Below are positions 25,970-34,545 of a stretch of 64,000 nucleotides of DNA, one piece after another. Both the position numbers and the translations under genes were made by a program. This DNA is from Streptomyces cucumeris (GTDB taxonomy: Bacteria; Actinomycetota; Actinomycetes; Streptomycetales; Streptomycetaceae): the NCBI RefSeq assembly GCF_024295805.1, contig NZ_JANCLX010000005.1:1-64000 (forward strand). Direction: 5' to 3'. The first letter of the stretch is position 1. The number at the start of each line of letters is the position of its first letter. A model generated the notes under the pieces. It did no database searches, was not told the DNA's origin, and worked only from the letters and a program-made list of their open reading frames with translations.

Positions 25970-26887
25970 TCAGGCGACCGGGCGGCGCAGCGCGCGCAGC
26001 ACCTGACCGTCGCCGGCCGTACGGGCCTTCCGCAGCATCCGCCGCAGCTCGCCCCGGTCCACCGCGTCCGGCCGGGCCGCCCCGTGGGCGGTGACGGTGA
26101 GCCGCAGTCCGTCACGGTGGCGGGTCAGGACGATGCTCCCGCTTCCGTCGCCGCGCGTCCGGACCGACTCGGTGATCCGCCCGTCGCGCCGTCCGTCCCG
26201 CGCGTGCGCGCCGGGGTCGCGGCGGACGGCGAACACCACATCGGGCCGTTCGCGCCCCGCGCCCGTGTACACGTACCGGGCCCGGAAGTTGTCGTCCGCC
26301 AGCTCGCCGTTGCCCTCGTCCAGCCGGTAGCCGGCGGGCGGATCGGGCAGCACCAGTTCCCGCCGGACCAGGGAGGTGCCGGTCATCAGCGCCCGGACCT
26401 CCGCCGTCTGGCGCGCCTTGTGGGTCACGGCGGTGCCGTACGCCACCACACCGAGCAGGGCCACCCCGGAGACGACCCGGACCGCCACGCCCGTGATGAA
26501 CAGCGCCGCCACCAGCGCGTAGGGCACTCCGCACAGGGCCGCGCGGGACAGCGGACCGCCGGTGTCCAGCGCTCCGGCGCGCCGGGCACCGGCACCGGCC
26601 GCAAGTCCGACCGTGCCGCCGCAGAACACCATCACGGCCCAGGCCCACCGGCCCACCGCCGTACGGCACATCGGGACCGCGCGGTGGACCGGGGCGGGGA
26701 CGTGGGCGAGCGCCGTCACCATGGCCGCCGCGACGACGGCCGGCACCACCAGGGCTCCGGCCGTACCCCGCCCCCACCACGGCAGGGAGGCGAGCCGGTG
26801 GCCCAGAGGTATCAGCAGCGCCCCCAGCAGCCACACCGGTCCGGTGGCAAGGGGGATACGCGTCCATCGTCTCCCGGCGGTCTCCAC
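25970..26887 (-). CDS. multi-pass membrane protein, function unknown
   Basis: The 305-residue protein has about five hydrophobic helices in the first 155 residues (for example VWLLGALLIPLGHRL, ALVVPAVVAAAMVTALA, WAVMVFCGGTVGLAAGA). A soluble region of about 150 residues follows, rich in charged and Gly residues, with a C-terminal basic helix (RRMLRKARTAGDGQVLRALRRP). No transporter or enzyme motif is recognised. The start at 26887 is the longest plausible; ATG-initiated with moderate upstream signal. Confidence 0.65.
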   Translation of the reverse strand: METAGRRWTRIPLATGPVWLLGALLIPLGHRLASLPWWGRGTAGALVVPAVVAAAMVTALAHVPAPVHRAVPMCRTAVGRWAWAVMVFCGGTVGLAAGAGARRAGALDTGGPLSRAALCGVPYALVAALFITGVAVRVVSGVALLGVVAYGTAVTHKARQTAEVRALMTGTSLVRRELVLPDPPAGYRLDEGNGELADDNFRARYVYTGAGRERPDVVFAVRRDPGAHARDGRRDGRITESVRTRGDGSGSIVLTRHRDGLRLTVTAHGAARPDAVDRGELRRMLRKARTAGDGQVLRALRRPVA

Positions 26888-26959
26888 CGCCCGATGGTGC
26901 GTCGGCGCGGCGGCCGGGCGCCTGAGTACGGCTACTCAATTCCGGCCCCGCGTCCGCTC

Positions 26960-27610
26960 CTACTTGTAGCCGAAGTCCTGGGTCCAGTAGGCCCGGTGCT
27001 TGCCGCCGAGGGCCACGCCTATGCCCGTCGCCTTGGAACGGCAGGAGAGGATGTTCGCCCGGTGGCCGGGGCTGTGCATCCAGGCGTCGAACGCGCCCTT
27101 GGGGGTCCTCGGCCAGGCGTCGATGTTCTCCGCCGAGGCGTCGTGGTACCCCTGCGCCTCCATCCGCTCCTTGGGGTCGGAGCCATTGGTGCCGGTGTGG
27201 GAGTAGTGGCTGTGGGCGGCCATGTCCTGGCTGTGCAGCCGGGCCGCGCGGTCCAGCCGGGGGTCGCGGTGCAGCGGGGCACAGCCGTGGTCGGCGCGGG
27301 CCTTGTTGACCAGGCGGTTGATCTCCGCCTCGTAGCGCGCCACCTTGCCTGTCTTCGGCGACTTCGGCGACTTCGGCGCTGAGGTGGTTGCCGAGGCGGT
27401 GGGGGCGGGGGCGGAGGTGCCCTCGGGGGTGGCCGGATGCGACGCCTGGGGGAAGGTCTCACCCGCGGTGGCGTCGTCCTGGGAGGAGAACACCGCCGCC
27501 GACCCGGCGACCACGCCGACGGCGGCCACGATACCGAGCGGAATCATCCGCACTCTGCGCCGGTGAGCACCGCGCGTCTCGCGCTTCGACCAAGAGAGTT
27601 TCACGTTCAA
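26960..27610 (-). CDS. secreted CAP-domain (SCP/PR-1-like) protein
   Basis: The 216-residue precursor has a basic N-terminus, a hydrophobic signal segment (about 22-42) and a Pro/Ser/Thr/Lys-rich linker (about 50-90). The CAP domain (about 90-216) shows INRLVNKARADHGCAPLHRDPRLDRAARLHSQDMAAHSHYSH and the ENIDAWPRTPKGAFDAWMHSPGHRANIL cavity His and Glu residues. CAP proteins in bacteria are secreted, with functions including lipid or peptide binding; the precise role is unknown. Two cysteines (in DHGCAP and LSCRSK) may form a disulfide. The 297-base gap upstream holds its promoter; nothing else was recognised there. Confidence 0.9.
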   Translation of the reverse strand: MNVKLSWSKRETRGAHRRRVRMIPLGIVAAVGVVAGSAAVFSSQDDATAGETFPQASHPATPEGTSAPAPTASATTSAPKSPKSPKTGKVARYEAEINRLVNKARADHGCAPLHRDPRLDRAARLHSQDMAAHSHYSHTGTNGSDPKERMEAQGYHDASAENIDAWPRTPKGAFDAWMHSPGHRANILSCRSKATGIGVALGGKHRAYWTQDFGYK

Positions 27611-27907
27611 CTACACCGTTTCCATGGGGGGATGACCGTATCGGAGCGCGGGGCTCCGAAACCGGGAACGGGGAAACCGTAACAAGGGGAAAACCTCCCC
27701 CCGACCCGCGCTCGCCACTACGACATCCCAGGTCACACCCACTGCGGCTAGCCGCATTCCGCCAAGTCCGCCGGGCCGGGGCGGAATTCGGGAAACGGGC
27801 CGCGGCCGTGGGGGAGAAGAAAATCTGGGCTCAGGCTCAGACACTCTGGGGCTGATTCCCGAATGCGGTGATCCCTCACCGAATTCACGGTGTCTTCGGT
27901 GTGCCGT

Positions 27908-28690
27908 TCAGGCGACCCACTGGTCGTATCCCAGCTTGCACACCAGGGAGACCACGACCACCACCAGCACCCCGCGGACGAAACCACTCCCCCGCTTGAG
28001 GGCCATCCGCGCGCCCACCATGCCGCCCACGAGGTTGAAGCAGGCGAGGACGGCGGCCAGGCGCCACAGGACGGTGCCCTGGAGGCCGAAGGTGACGAGG
28101 GCGCCGAGGTTGGTGCAGACGTTGACCACCTTGGCGGTCGCGGACGAGGTGACCAGATCGGTGCCGAGGGTCGCGGCCAGGGCGAGGACGAGGAACGTAC
28201 CGGTGCCGGGGCCGATGAGACCGTCGTAGAAGCCGATGCCCAGACCCACGCCGAGGACCGCGGCGAGCACGCGGTGGCGGGACACCGGGCCGGTCAGCGC
28301 GGGGGCGGCGCCGAACGTGGGCCGCAGCAGGACGAACGCGAGGACCATCAGCAGGACGACCATGATGAGCGGGCGGAGCACACCGCTGTCGATCCCCGAG
28401 GCGAGGTACGCCCCCGCGAGCGAGCCGATGGCGGCGGCCACGCCGATCCGGACGGCGATCCCCAGGTCCAGGGGCGCCTTGCGGGTGTAGGTGACGGCGG
28501 CGCCCGTGGTGCCGCAGATGGCGACCGCCTTGTTGGTGCCGAGGATGAACGCGGGCTGAAGGTGCGGAAGTCCCACCAGCAGGGCGGGGAGCATCAGCAG
28601 TCCCCCGCCTCCCACGACGGCGTCGATCCAGCCGGCCGCCGCCGCGGTCAGACAGAGCAGGAGCAGCGTCGTCAGGGATATGTCAGGCAT
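27908..28690 (-). CDS. TauE/SafE-family (TSUP) membrane transporter
   Basis: The 260-residue protein has about eight hydrophobic helices. It shows the two family repeats, AAAAGWIDAVVGGGGLLMLPALL near the N-terminus and FYDGLIGPGTGTFLVLALA after the middle, each with a re-entrant Gly-rich segment. Members export sulfite or sulfoacetate or take up organic acids; the substrate here is unknown. The ATG at 28690 begins the first helix with no leader. Confidence 0.9.
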   Translation of the reverse strand: MPDISLTTLLLLCLTAAAAGWIDAVVGGGGLLMLPALLVGLPHLQPAFILGTNKAVAICGTTGAAVTYTRKAPLDLGIAVRIGVAAAIGSLAGAYLASGIDSGVLRPLIMVVLLMVLAFVLLRPTFGAAPALTGPVSRHRVLAAVLGVGLGIGFYDGLIGPGTGTFLVLALAATLGTDLVTSSATAKVVNVCTNLGALVTFGLQGTVLWRLAAVLACFNLVGGMVGARMALKRGSGFVRGVLVVVVVSLVCKLGYDQWVA

Positions 28691-28799
28691 GCTCCGGAGC
28701 CTAGAAGCCCCCGGTCGGCGGGGTGCCCGCACCCCCCGGCGGGCAGCGGTGAGGGCCCGGCGCGGGGTGCGCGCCGGGCCCTCACCCGGAGGACGGCGG

Positions 28800-29333
28800 T
28801 CAGCGCCCGGCGACCGTGGCTTCCCTCATCAGGAAGACACCGCAGACGTCGCCCGGCCGCACGGTCCGGTCCAGCTTGTCGATCTTGATGGGTCCGGTCG
28901 GACGGACCCGCTCACCGCGCTTGACGCGCTCACCGTGCCGACCGGGCAACGCCGGTGTCGCCTTCTTCTGTCCGGCCTCGTGCTTCATGACGACCACCAC
29001 GCACTGGTTGCCGGGCTTACCGGGCTCGGCAGGGTCACCAGGCTTGCCGGGCAGCACCTTGCCGCACAGGATCTGCGACGGGGTCTCTCCCTCGGTCTTC
29101 CCCTTCCCCGGGACGGAGCGCTTGGCGCGCGCGTCCGCCCCGTCGTGCCGCTCCACGGCATCGCAGACGACCGCGATCCGGTCGGGGTGCTTCTCCAGCG
29201 TGCCGGAGGGGGAAGGCGAGCCCCCGGCGGCCGATGCGGGCGCGGCACCCATGGCCAGGGCACCGGCGGCCACGACGAAAAGGATCTTGCGGCGCGTGGC
29301 CGCTGCGGAACGGGGCCTGGTCGACATCGTCAT
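28800..29333 (-). CDS. secreted hypothetical protein
   Basis: The 177-residue precursor has a classical signal peptide (TRRKILFVVAAGALAMGAAPASA, cleavage near Ala35). The mature part carries four Cys (VVCDAV, ILCGKV, NQCVVV, DVCGVF), positively charged Gly/Pro/Lys-rich linkers (PGKPGDPAEPGKPGN) and no known domain. The ATG at 29333 follows AAGGAGAC, a good ribosome-binding site. It is divergent from the OmpR-type two-component genes and their operator-like repeats, so it may be a target of that system. Confidence 0.78.
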   Translation of the reverse strand: MTMSTRPRSAAATRRKILFVVAAGALAMGAAPASAAGGSPSPSGTLEKHPDRIAVVCDAVERHDGADARAKRSVPGKGKTEGETPSQILCGKVLPGKPGDPAEPGKPGNQCVVVVMKHEAGQKKATPALPGRHGERVKRGERVRPTGPIKIDKLDRTVRPGDVCGVFLMREATVAGR

Positions 29334-29430
29334 ATGTCTCCTTGGTCGAAGGGCCGGACTCCGCCGTCCGTCGCGGGAGTCCGGCGGCCGGGTCACTCGG
29401 CGACCGGCCCGCCCACCGTGTCGCACCGGC

Positions 29431-29496
29431 GCTGAGTCCCCGCTGAAACCGCTGAGGCCCCGCTGAAGGCGTCGGCGGTTTCAGCGGGGGCTCAGC
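29431..29496. promoter_or_regulatory. 22-bp inverted repeat and direct repeats before the OmpR-type regulator
   Basis: GCTGAGTCCCCGCTGAAACC at 29431-29450 recurs as GCTGAGGCCCCGCTGAAGGC at 29451-29470. The inverted counterpart, ending GCGGGGGCTCAGC, lies at 29475-29496; the inverted arms match at 21 of 22 positions. CTGA words recur about every 9-11 bases. The block sits 22 bases before the response regulator start and between divergent genes, so it is a likely binding site for that regulator. It could alternatively fold as a hairpin. Confidence 0.6.
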
Positions 29497-29518
29497 CGGG
29501 GCGTGCCATTCTGAGCCG

Positions 29519-30211
29519 GTGCGCATACTCGTGGTGGAAGACGACGCCCGTCTCCGCGAACTCCTGCGGGAGGGGCTGGAGGAGGAGGGCTACACCGTCG
29601 AGGAGGCCGGTGACGGACCGGGCGGTCTGACGAGGGCGATGGCCGCTCATGGCACCGACGGTGAGTACGCCGCCGTCGTGCTCGATGTGATGCTCCCCGG
29701 GATGTCCGGCTACCAGGTCTGCTCCCGGCTGCGCGCGGCGGGCGTCTGGACGCCGATCCTGATGCTGACCGCGAAGGACGGCGAGTACGACGAGGCCGAC
29801 GGGCTCGATGTCGGGGCCGATGACTACCTCACCAAACCGTTCTCCTACGTGGTGCTGATCGCCCGCGTCCGCGCACTGGTCCGGCGCGGCGGGCTGGACC
29901 GGCCCGAACTGCTGGAGCTGGGCGATCTGCGGCTGGAACCGGCTGCGCTGGCCTGCTGGCGCGGCGGGGAGAACGTCGTCCTCACGGCCAAGGAGTTCGC
30001 CGTGCTGGAGTTCCTGGCCCGTCGTGCCGGCCAGGTGGTCTCCAAGTCCGAGATCGTGCGGACGGTGTGGGACACCGCGTACGACGGGGGTGCCAATCTC
30101 GTCGAGGTGTACATCAGGGCGCTGCGCCGGAAGATCGATGTGCCGTACGGACGGACCGCGATCCGCACCATCCGTGGCGCGGGCTATCTGCTGGCCCGCG
30201 ACGGCGGCTGA
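29519..30211 (+). CDS. OmpR/PhoB-type response regulator
   Basis: The 230-residue protein has a receiver domain with acidic residues ED(D) at 7-9, phospho-acceptor Asp56 (VVLDVMLPGMSG) and Lys in LTKPFSYVVL. A winged-helix DNA-binding domain follows (LTAKEFAVLEFLARRAGQVVSKSEIVRTVW, IRALRRKID, IRTIRGAGYLL). The GTG at 29519 begins directly with the first beta strand. It pairs with the kinase 45 bases downstream. The repeat block just upstream suggests autoregulation. Confidence 0.93.
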   Translation: MRILVVEDDARLRELLREGLEEEGYTVEEAGDGPGGLTRAMAAHGTDGEYAAVVLDVMLPGMSGYQVCSRLRAAGVWTPILMLTAKDGEYDEADGLDVGADDYLTKPFSYVVLIARVRALVRRGGLDRPELLELGDLRLEPAALACWRGGENVVLTAKEFAVLEFLARRAGQVVSKSEIVRTVWDTAYDGGANLVEVYIRALRRKIDVPYGRTAIRTIRGAGYLLARDGG

Positions 30212-30256
30212 GAAACCGACGGCACAGGCGGCGGAAGCGGAGAGGACGGGCCCGGT

Positions 30257-31585
30257 ATGAGACTCACGCGCACGATGAGCGTCCGCGCCAAAGCCGTCGT
30301 GGCAGCGGCCGGGACCGTCACGTTCGCCATCGGTCTGTGTGTGCTCGCCCTCGTTCTCGCCCTCCAGCAGAACCTGCGCGAGAGCGCGCGGTCGGATGCC
30401 CGGAGGACCGCCGTGTCGGTCGTGGACCAGCTCGCCATGGTCGAGCCCCGCACGGGCAAGCCGGTGGTCATCATGCCCGACCGGGTCAGGATCCACGATG
30501 TCGAGGGGCGCGTGGTCCCCGCCACGGCCGTCTTCGAGGCGCATCAGGAGCCCAAGGCCACCATGACGCACGGCCGTGCGCCCGAACCGGCTCCCGGAGC
30601 CCTGCTCACCGGCGAGAGCGACGAGCGCTACCACGTCGCGGTGAACCCCTCGACCACCGCCCTGGACAACGCCAGACAACTGCTGCTGCACGACGTGGCC
30701 CCCGCGGCCGCCGGTCTGGTGCTGTTCGTGGCCGGGCTGACCTGGCTGCTGGTCGGGCGGGCGCTGCGTCCGGTGGCGGCCATCCGGCAGGAGGTCACCG
30801 AGATCACCGAACGCGATCTGCACCGCCGGGTCCCGGTCCCCGCGGCGCGGGACGAGATCGCCCGGCTCGCCCGGACGATGAACGCCACCCTGGACCGGCT
30901 GCACCAGGCCATGACCCGGCAGCGCCGGTTCGTCGCGGACGCCTCGCATGAACTGCGCAGCCCCATCGCGGCCGTCCGCACCCAGCTCGAACTCGCCATG
31001 GCCCGTCCGCACCGCACCGACTGGCCGTCCGCCGTGCACAAGGCGCTCCAGGACACCGAGCGGCTCCAGGCGGTCGCCTCCGATCTGCTGCTGCTCGCCC
31101 GGCTGGACGCCCAGGACGCGCCGCCCCGTTCCCCGGTGGATCTGAGGGCGCTGGCCGCCGAGGAGGCGCGGCGCCACCCGGGGACGGTCGCGCTCGCTCC
31201 GGCCGGCGACGGCACCGGCCCGGCGGCGGACCCGGTCGTCCACGGCAGCCGGGTCCAGCTCTCGCGGCTGCTGACCAATCTCGCCGACAACGCCTGCCGG
31301 CACGCCCGCGCCTCGGTCCGCCTCACCGTCGTTCCGTGCGAGGACGCCGTCGAACTCACCGTGGACGACGACGGTCCCGGGATCCCCGAGGCCGACCGCG
31401 ACCGGGTCTTCGAACGCTTCACCCGGCTCGATCACGCCCGGGCCCGCCAGGACGGCGGCACCGGTCTGGGACTCGCCATCGCCCATGACATCGCTCACGC
31501 CCATGGGGGGACGCTCACCGTCCTCACCAGCCCCGAAGGCGGTGCTCGGCTGCTGTTGCGCCTGCCGCGGGCCGCCTCCGCGTAG
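30257..31585 (+). CDS. sensor histidine kinase (HisKA type)
   Basis: The 442-residue protein has two transmembrane helices (about 14-36 and 148-168) enclosing a periplasmic-side domain of about 110 residues, then a HAMP segment. The phospho-acceptor His231 lies in FVADASHELRSPIAAV. HATPase motifs include an N box (LLTNLADNACRHA) and G boxes (DDDGPGIPEADRDRVFERF, GTGLGLAIAHDI). It is the partner of the upstream OmpR-type regulator; the ligand is unknown. Confidence 0.93.
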   Translation: MRLTRTMSVRAKAVVAAAGTVTFAIGLCVLALVLALQQNLRESARSDARRTAVSVVDQLAMVEPRTGKPVVIMPDRVRIHDVEGRVVPATAVFEAHQEPKATMTHGRAPEPAPGALLTGESDERYHVAVNPSTTALDNARQLLLHDVAPAAAGLVLFVAGLTWLLVGRALRPVAAIRQEVTEITERDLHRRVPVPAARDEIARLARTMNATLDRLHQAMTRQRRFVADASHELRSPIAAVRTQLELAMARPHRTDWPSAVHKALQDTERLQAVASDLLLLARLDAQDAPPRSPVDLRALAAEEARRHPGTVALAPAGDGTGPAADPVVHGSRVQLSRLLTNLADNACRHARASVRLTVVPCEDAVELTVDDDGPGIPEADRDRVFERFTRLDHARARQDGGTGLGLAIAHDIAHAHGGTLTVLTSPEGGARLLLRLPRAASA

Positions 31586-31717
31586 CTGCCCGAATGCGGA
31601 GAACGGTTGCCCGTTCCCTCCGTAGCGGTGAGAGTTTGGCAACTACCGGACTCTTCTGATCACTTGGTCAGTAGTATCTGCCCGTTCTTGGCCGTGTCCC
31701 GGATGGAGGTGTCATAG

Positions 31718-33106
31718 GTGCTGTCGGGGGCGGAGACCGTCGCCACGGCCGCGTCCGTGCTGTTGGTGCTGGTGTTGTCGCTGTGCCTGATATGGGTGTC
31801 CCGATTGCGCCGGGCCGTTGTCACGTCACGGGCCGAGACCAAACGGGAACAAGCCGTTTCCGAACGAGAACGCGCCAATTCCGCGGAAGAGCGAGCCCTG
31901 GCGGCCGAACGCGGTGAAGAAGTGGCACGGATGGCGGCCGTACGGGCCGATCTGGACGAGGCGGCGCGCCGGGAGCGGATCCTGCGGGATTCGGTGCAGG
32001 CGTCGTTCGAGTCGGTGGCGCGGAACATGCACGCCATGTCGATGGTCCAGCAGCAGGTGCTGGACGGTCTGGGGCAGTTCGTCTCCGACCCCCGGCTGAT
32101 GGCCGAGGTGATGAAGGCCGACCACGCCGCCGCCCAGATGACCCGCAAGGCGCAGACCCTGCTGGTGATGTGCGGGATCTGGCCCGCGCGGCGGGAGACC
32201 CGGCCGGTGACGCTGTTCGACTGTGTGCGCGGCGCGCAGTCGCGGATCCTGGAGTTCGGCCGGGTGGAGGTGCACGGCGGCCAGAACCTCTACGTGGTGG
32301 CGCCCGCCGTCGAGGGCCTGATGCACACGGTCGCCGAACTGCTGGAGAACGCCACCGTGTTCTCCCCCTCCCGCACCCAGGTGGCCGTCTCGGTCCGGGA
32401 AGTGGCCGCGGGCGCCGTCATCGAGATCGACGACGCGGGGCTCGGGATGCCGCCCGACACCCTGGAACAGGCCGTGGGCCAGCTACGCGAGGGACTGGAC
32501 CTGGCCCAGCTCGGCGCGGTGCCGCGGCTGGGGCTCGCCTGCGCCGGCCGCTGGTCGCGCGAGCTGGGCTTCGGGGTGGAGCTGTCCACGGCGTCCGCGT
32601 ACGGCGGGACCCGGGTGGTGGTCTTCGTACCGCACCGGCTGCTGACCGAGTTCAGCGTCGGCGCGCCGGTGCCGACCGCGGAGCCGGTCGTCGCCGAACC
32701 CGCCGCCCTGACCGCCGGACCGCCCTCCGTGGCCGCGGCCGCGACCGTGGCCGCCGACGAGGCGGAGCAGGCCCCGGAGCCGGACGCGGTCCCCGCACCG
32801 GATCCGGCACCCTCGCCGGGTCCGGCCGCCCCCGGGCTGCCCCAGCGCCGCAACCGCCGCCGTACGCCACCGCGGAGCGCCACCGGACCGGCGGCCACCA
32901 CACCGGCCGTGGCGCCTCCGGCCGCCACGGCGCCGGGCGCGGCCGCCGGCACCACGGCGGCGGACGGGGACCCGTGGACGCCCGAGGCCGCCCGCGCCTC
33001 CGTCGCCAGCGTGGTCGCGGGCACCCGCCGCGGCCGGGCCGAGGTGGCGCGGTCCCCGCGGGACCGCGACCGAGATGACCATGAGGATCGAGAGGGAGGC
33101 CGGTAG
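31718..33106 (+). CDS. cvnA: conservon sensor-like ATPase CvnA
   Basis: The 462-residue protein has a transmembrane helix near the N-terminus (about 8-27), a charged coiled coil (about 36-90), and a HATPase-like domain (about 185-310) with LLENATVFSPS and IDDAGLGMPPDTL. There is no conventional phospho-acceptor His box. A Pro/Ala/Glu-rich tail ends the protein. This is the layout of the first gene of Streptomyces conservons. The GTG at 31718 follows GGAGGTG. The stop and the next gene start overlap (TAGTG), starting a tightly coupled run of five genes. Confidence 0.9.
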   Translation: MLSGAETVATAASVLLVLVLSLCLIWVSRLRRAVVTSRAETKREQAVSERERANSAEERALAAERGEEVARMAAVRADLDEAARRERILRDSVQASFESVARNMHAMSMVQQQVLDGLGQFVSDPRLMAEVMKADHAAAQMTRKAQTLLVMCGIWPARRETRPVTLFDCVRGAQSRILEFGRVEVHGGQNLYVVAPAVEGLMHTVAELLENATVFSPSRTQVAVSVREVAAGAVIEIDDAGLGMPPDTLEQAVGQLREGLDLAQLGAVPRLGLACAGRWSRELGFGVELSTASAYGGTRVVVFVPHRLLTEFSVGAPVPTAEPVVAEPAALTAGPPSVAAAATVAADEAEQAPEPDAVPAPDPAPSPGPAAPGLPQRRNRRRTPPRSATGPAATTPAVAPPAATAPGAAAGTTAADGDPWTPEAARASVASVVAGTRRGRAEVARSPRDRDRDDHEDREGGR

Positions 33107-33552
33107 TGGCCGGAACCATTTCCAGACTGCCCGACGTTGGATGGATGCTGCGTCCCCTGACCCAGATTCCCGGGGTGCGGCATGCCGTCGTCGTCTCGGA
33201 GGACGGTCTGCGCATGGGGCACGGCTCCGCCGAGGGGCTGAGCGGCGAGGTGTCCCAGCTCGGCGTCGCCGAGGCCGAGTCGCTGGCCGCCGCCTGCGCC
33301 GCGCTGACGGTGACCAGCCAGTCCACGGTGTCACTGCTGTTCGGTGAGGAGGCGGGGGTGCGACAGCTGATGATCGAGTCCGACAGCGGATTCGTCCTGT
33401 TCACCTCGGCGGGCCAGGGCGCCTCGCTGGGGGTGGCCACCGACACCGAGGCGGATGTCGGTCTGGTGGCCCAGCAGATGCAGCTGCTGGTGGCGAAGAT
33501 CGGCGCCCACCTGAGCAGTCAGCCGCGGGAGCCGATCAGTCCGGCGTCATGA
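33106..33552 (+). CDS. cvnB: roadblock/LC7-domain protein CvnB
   Basis: The 148-residue protein has the roadblock fold (DVGWMLRPLTQIPGVRHAVVVSEDGLRMGHG, then AEAESLAAACAALTVTSQS and the C-terminal TDTEADVGLVAQQMQLLVAKIG). Roadblock proteins act as regulators of Ras-like GTPases in bacteria (MglB in Myxococcus), here presumably of CvnD encoded two genes on. Start GTG overlaps the cvnA stop by one base. Confidence 0.92.
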   Translation: MAGTISRLPDVGWMLRPLTQIPGVRHAVVVSEDGLRMGHGSAEGLSGEVSQLGVAEAESLAAACAALTVTSQSTVSLLFGEEAGVRQLMIESDSGFVLFTSAGQGASLGVATDTEADVGLVAQQMQLLVAKIGAHLSSQPREPISPAS

Positions 33553-33908
33553 CCGGTCCCGGGGAGGAACGGACCACGGCCGCGGTGCGCCCCTATGTGA
33601 TCACAGGGGGGCGCGCGGGTTCCTCACGGGAAGCTCTGCCGCTGGAAACGCTCGTCATGGCCTCCGGGAGCACACTGCCTCCGACACTGCAGCCCGAATA
33701 CCGGCGGATCGCCCATTTCTGCCGGGGGTTGCTGTCGGTGGCGGAGGTCGCGGCACACCTGGGTCAGCCACCCGCGGTGGTGCAGGTGCTGCTCGCCGAT
33801 CTCATCGACTGGGGGCACGTCGTGGCACGCCCGCCGATCAGGGCGGCCGAGCGTGCCGATTTGGACTTGCTGAGGAAGGTGCTCAATGGGCTTGAGAGCA
33901 AGCTCTGA
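33549..33908 (+). CDS. cvnC: DUF742 protein CvnC
   Basis: The 119-residue protein begins VRPYVITGGRAG-like and contains the DUF742 winged-helix-like core (RRIAHFCRGLLSVAEVAAHLGQPPAVVQVLLADLIDWGHVVARPP). This is the third conservon component; it resembles a degenerate DNA-binding fold, but a role in DNA binding is not shown. ATGA overlap with cvnB. Confidence 0.92.
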   Translation: MTGPGEERTTAAVRPYVITGGRAGSSREALPLETLVMASGSTLPPTLQPEYRRIAHFCRGLLSVAEVAAHLGQPPAVVQVLLADLIDWGHVVARPPIRAAERADLDLLRKVLNGLESKL

Positions 33909-34545
33909 GATCTCGATGGCCGATACGGACGACACAACGGAGCCGGGCGATATGGACGGCATGGACGACAGCCCCGTCATGTATGTGCAGCCCAGCGTCT
34001 CCGGCGCGGCCAAGATCCTGGTCGTCGGGCCGATGGGGGTCGGCAAGACCACGCTGATCGGCACCGTTTCGGAGATCACCCCGCTCTCCACCGAGGCGAC
34101 GATGAGCCGGGCGGGAGCGCGTCTTGACACCGTCGTCAGCCCGTCGAAGACCACCACCACCGTGGCGCTGGACTTCGGACGGATCACGCTGGGCGGCGAG
34201 TTGGTGCTGTATCTGTTCGGCACCCCGGGCCAGCAGCGCTTCCTGCCCGCCTGGAAGGACCTGGCGCGCGGTGCGCTGGGCGCGCTGGCGCTGGTGGACA
34301 CCCGTGATCTGGAGGCGTCCTTCGACGCCATCGGCCACCTGGAGGATCTGGACGTACCGTTCTCGGTGGCGGTCAATTCCTTCCCCGACAGCGCGCTGCA
34401 CAACGAGGAGGATCTGCGGTCGGCACTCGACCTGCTGCCGCACACCCCGCTGGTCATCTGTGACGCCCGCGAGCACAAGTCGTCGGTGCAGGCGCTGATC
34501 TCGCTGGTGTCCCATCTCATCGAGACCGTCGCGGAGGCGCCGTGA
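33886..34545 (+). CDS. cvnD: Ras-like GTPase CvnD
   Basis: The 219-residue protein has the P-loop GPMGVGKTT (about 48-56), a switch II motif in which the usual Asp is Gly (LFGTPGQQRF), and base-recognition-like NSFPDS in place of NKxD. It belongs to the bacterial MglA/CvnD-type GTPases. The ATG at 33886 overlaps the cvnC end and has GAGGAAGG upstream; a later ATG (MADTDD) is less well placed. With CvnA-C it probably forms a membrane-associated signalling complex. Confidence 0.9.
   Translation: MGLRASSEISMADTDDTTEPGDMDGMDDSPVMYVQPSVSGAAKILVVGPMGVGKTTLIGTVSEITPLSTEATMSRAGARLDTVVSPSKTTTTVALDFGRITLGGELVLYLFGTPGQQRFLPAWKDLARGALGALALVDTRDLEASFDAIGHLEDLDVPFSVAVNSFPDSALHNEEDLRSALDLLPHTPLVICDAREHKSSVQALISLVSHLIETVAEAP

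Noticed and set aside
31606..31643. GTTGCC/GGCAAC dyad before the conservon
   Set aside because: Only six bases per arm with a long loop; not distinguishable from chance without comparison.
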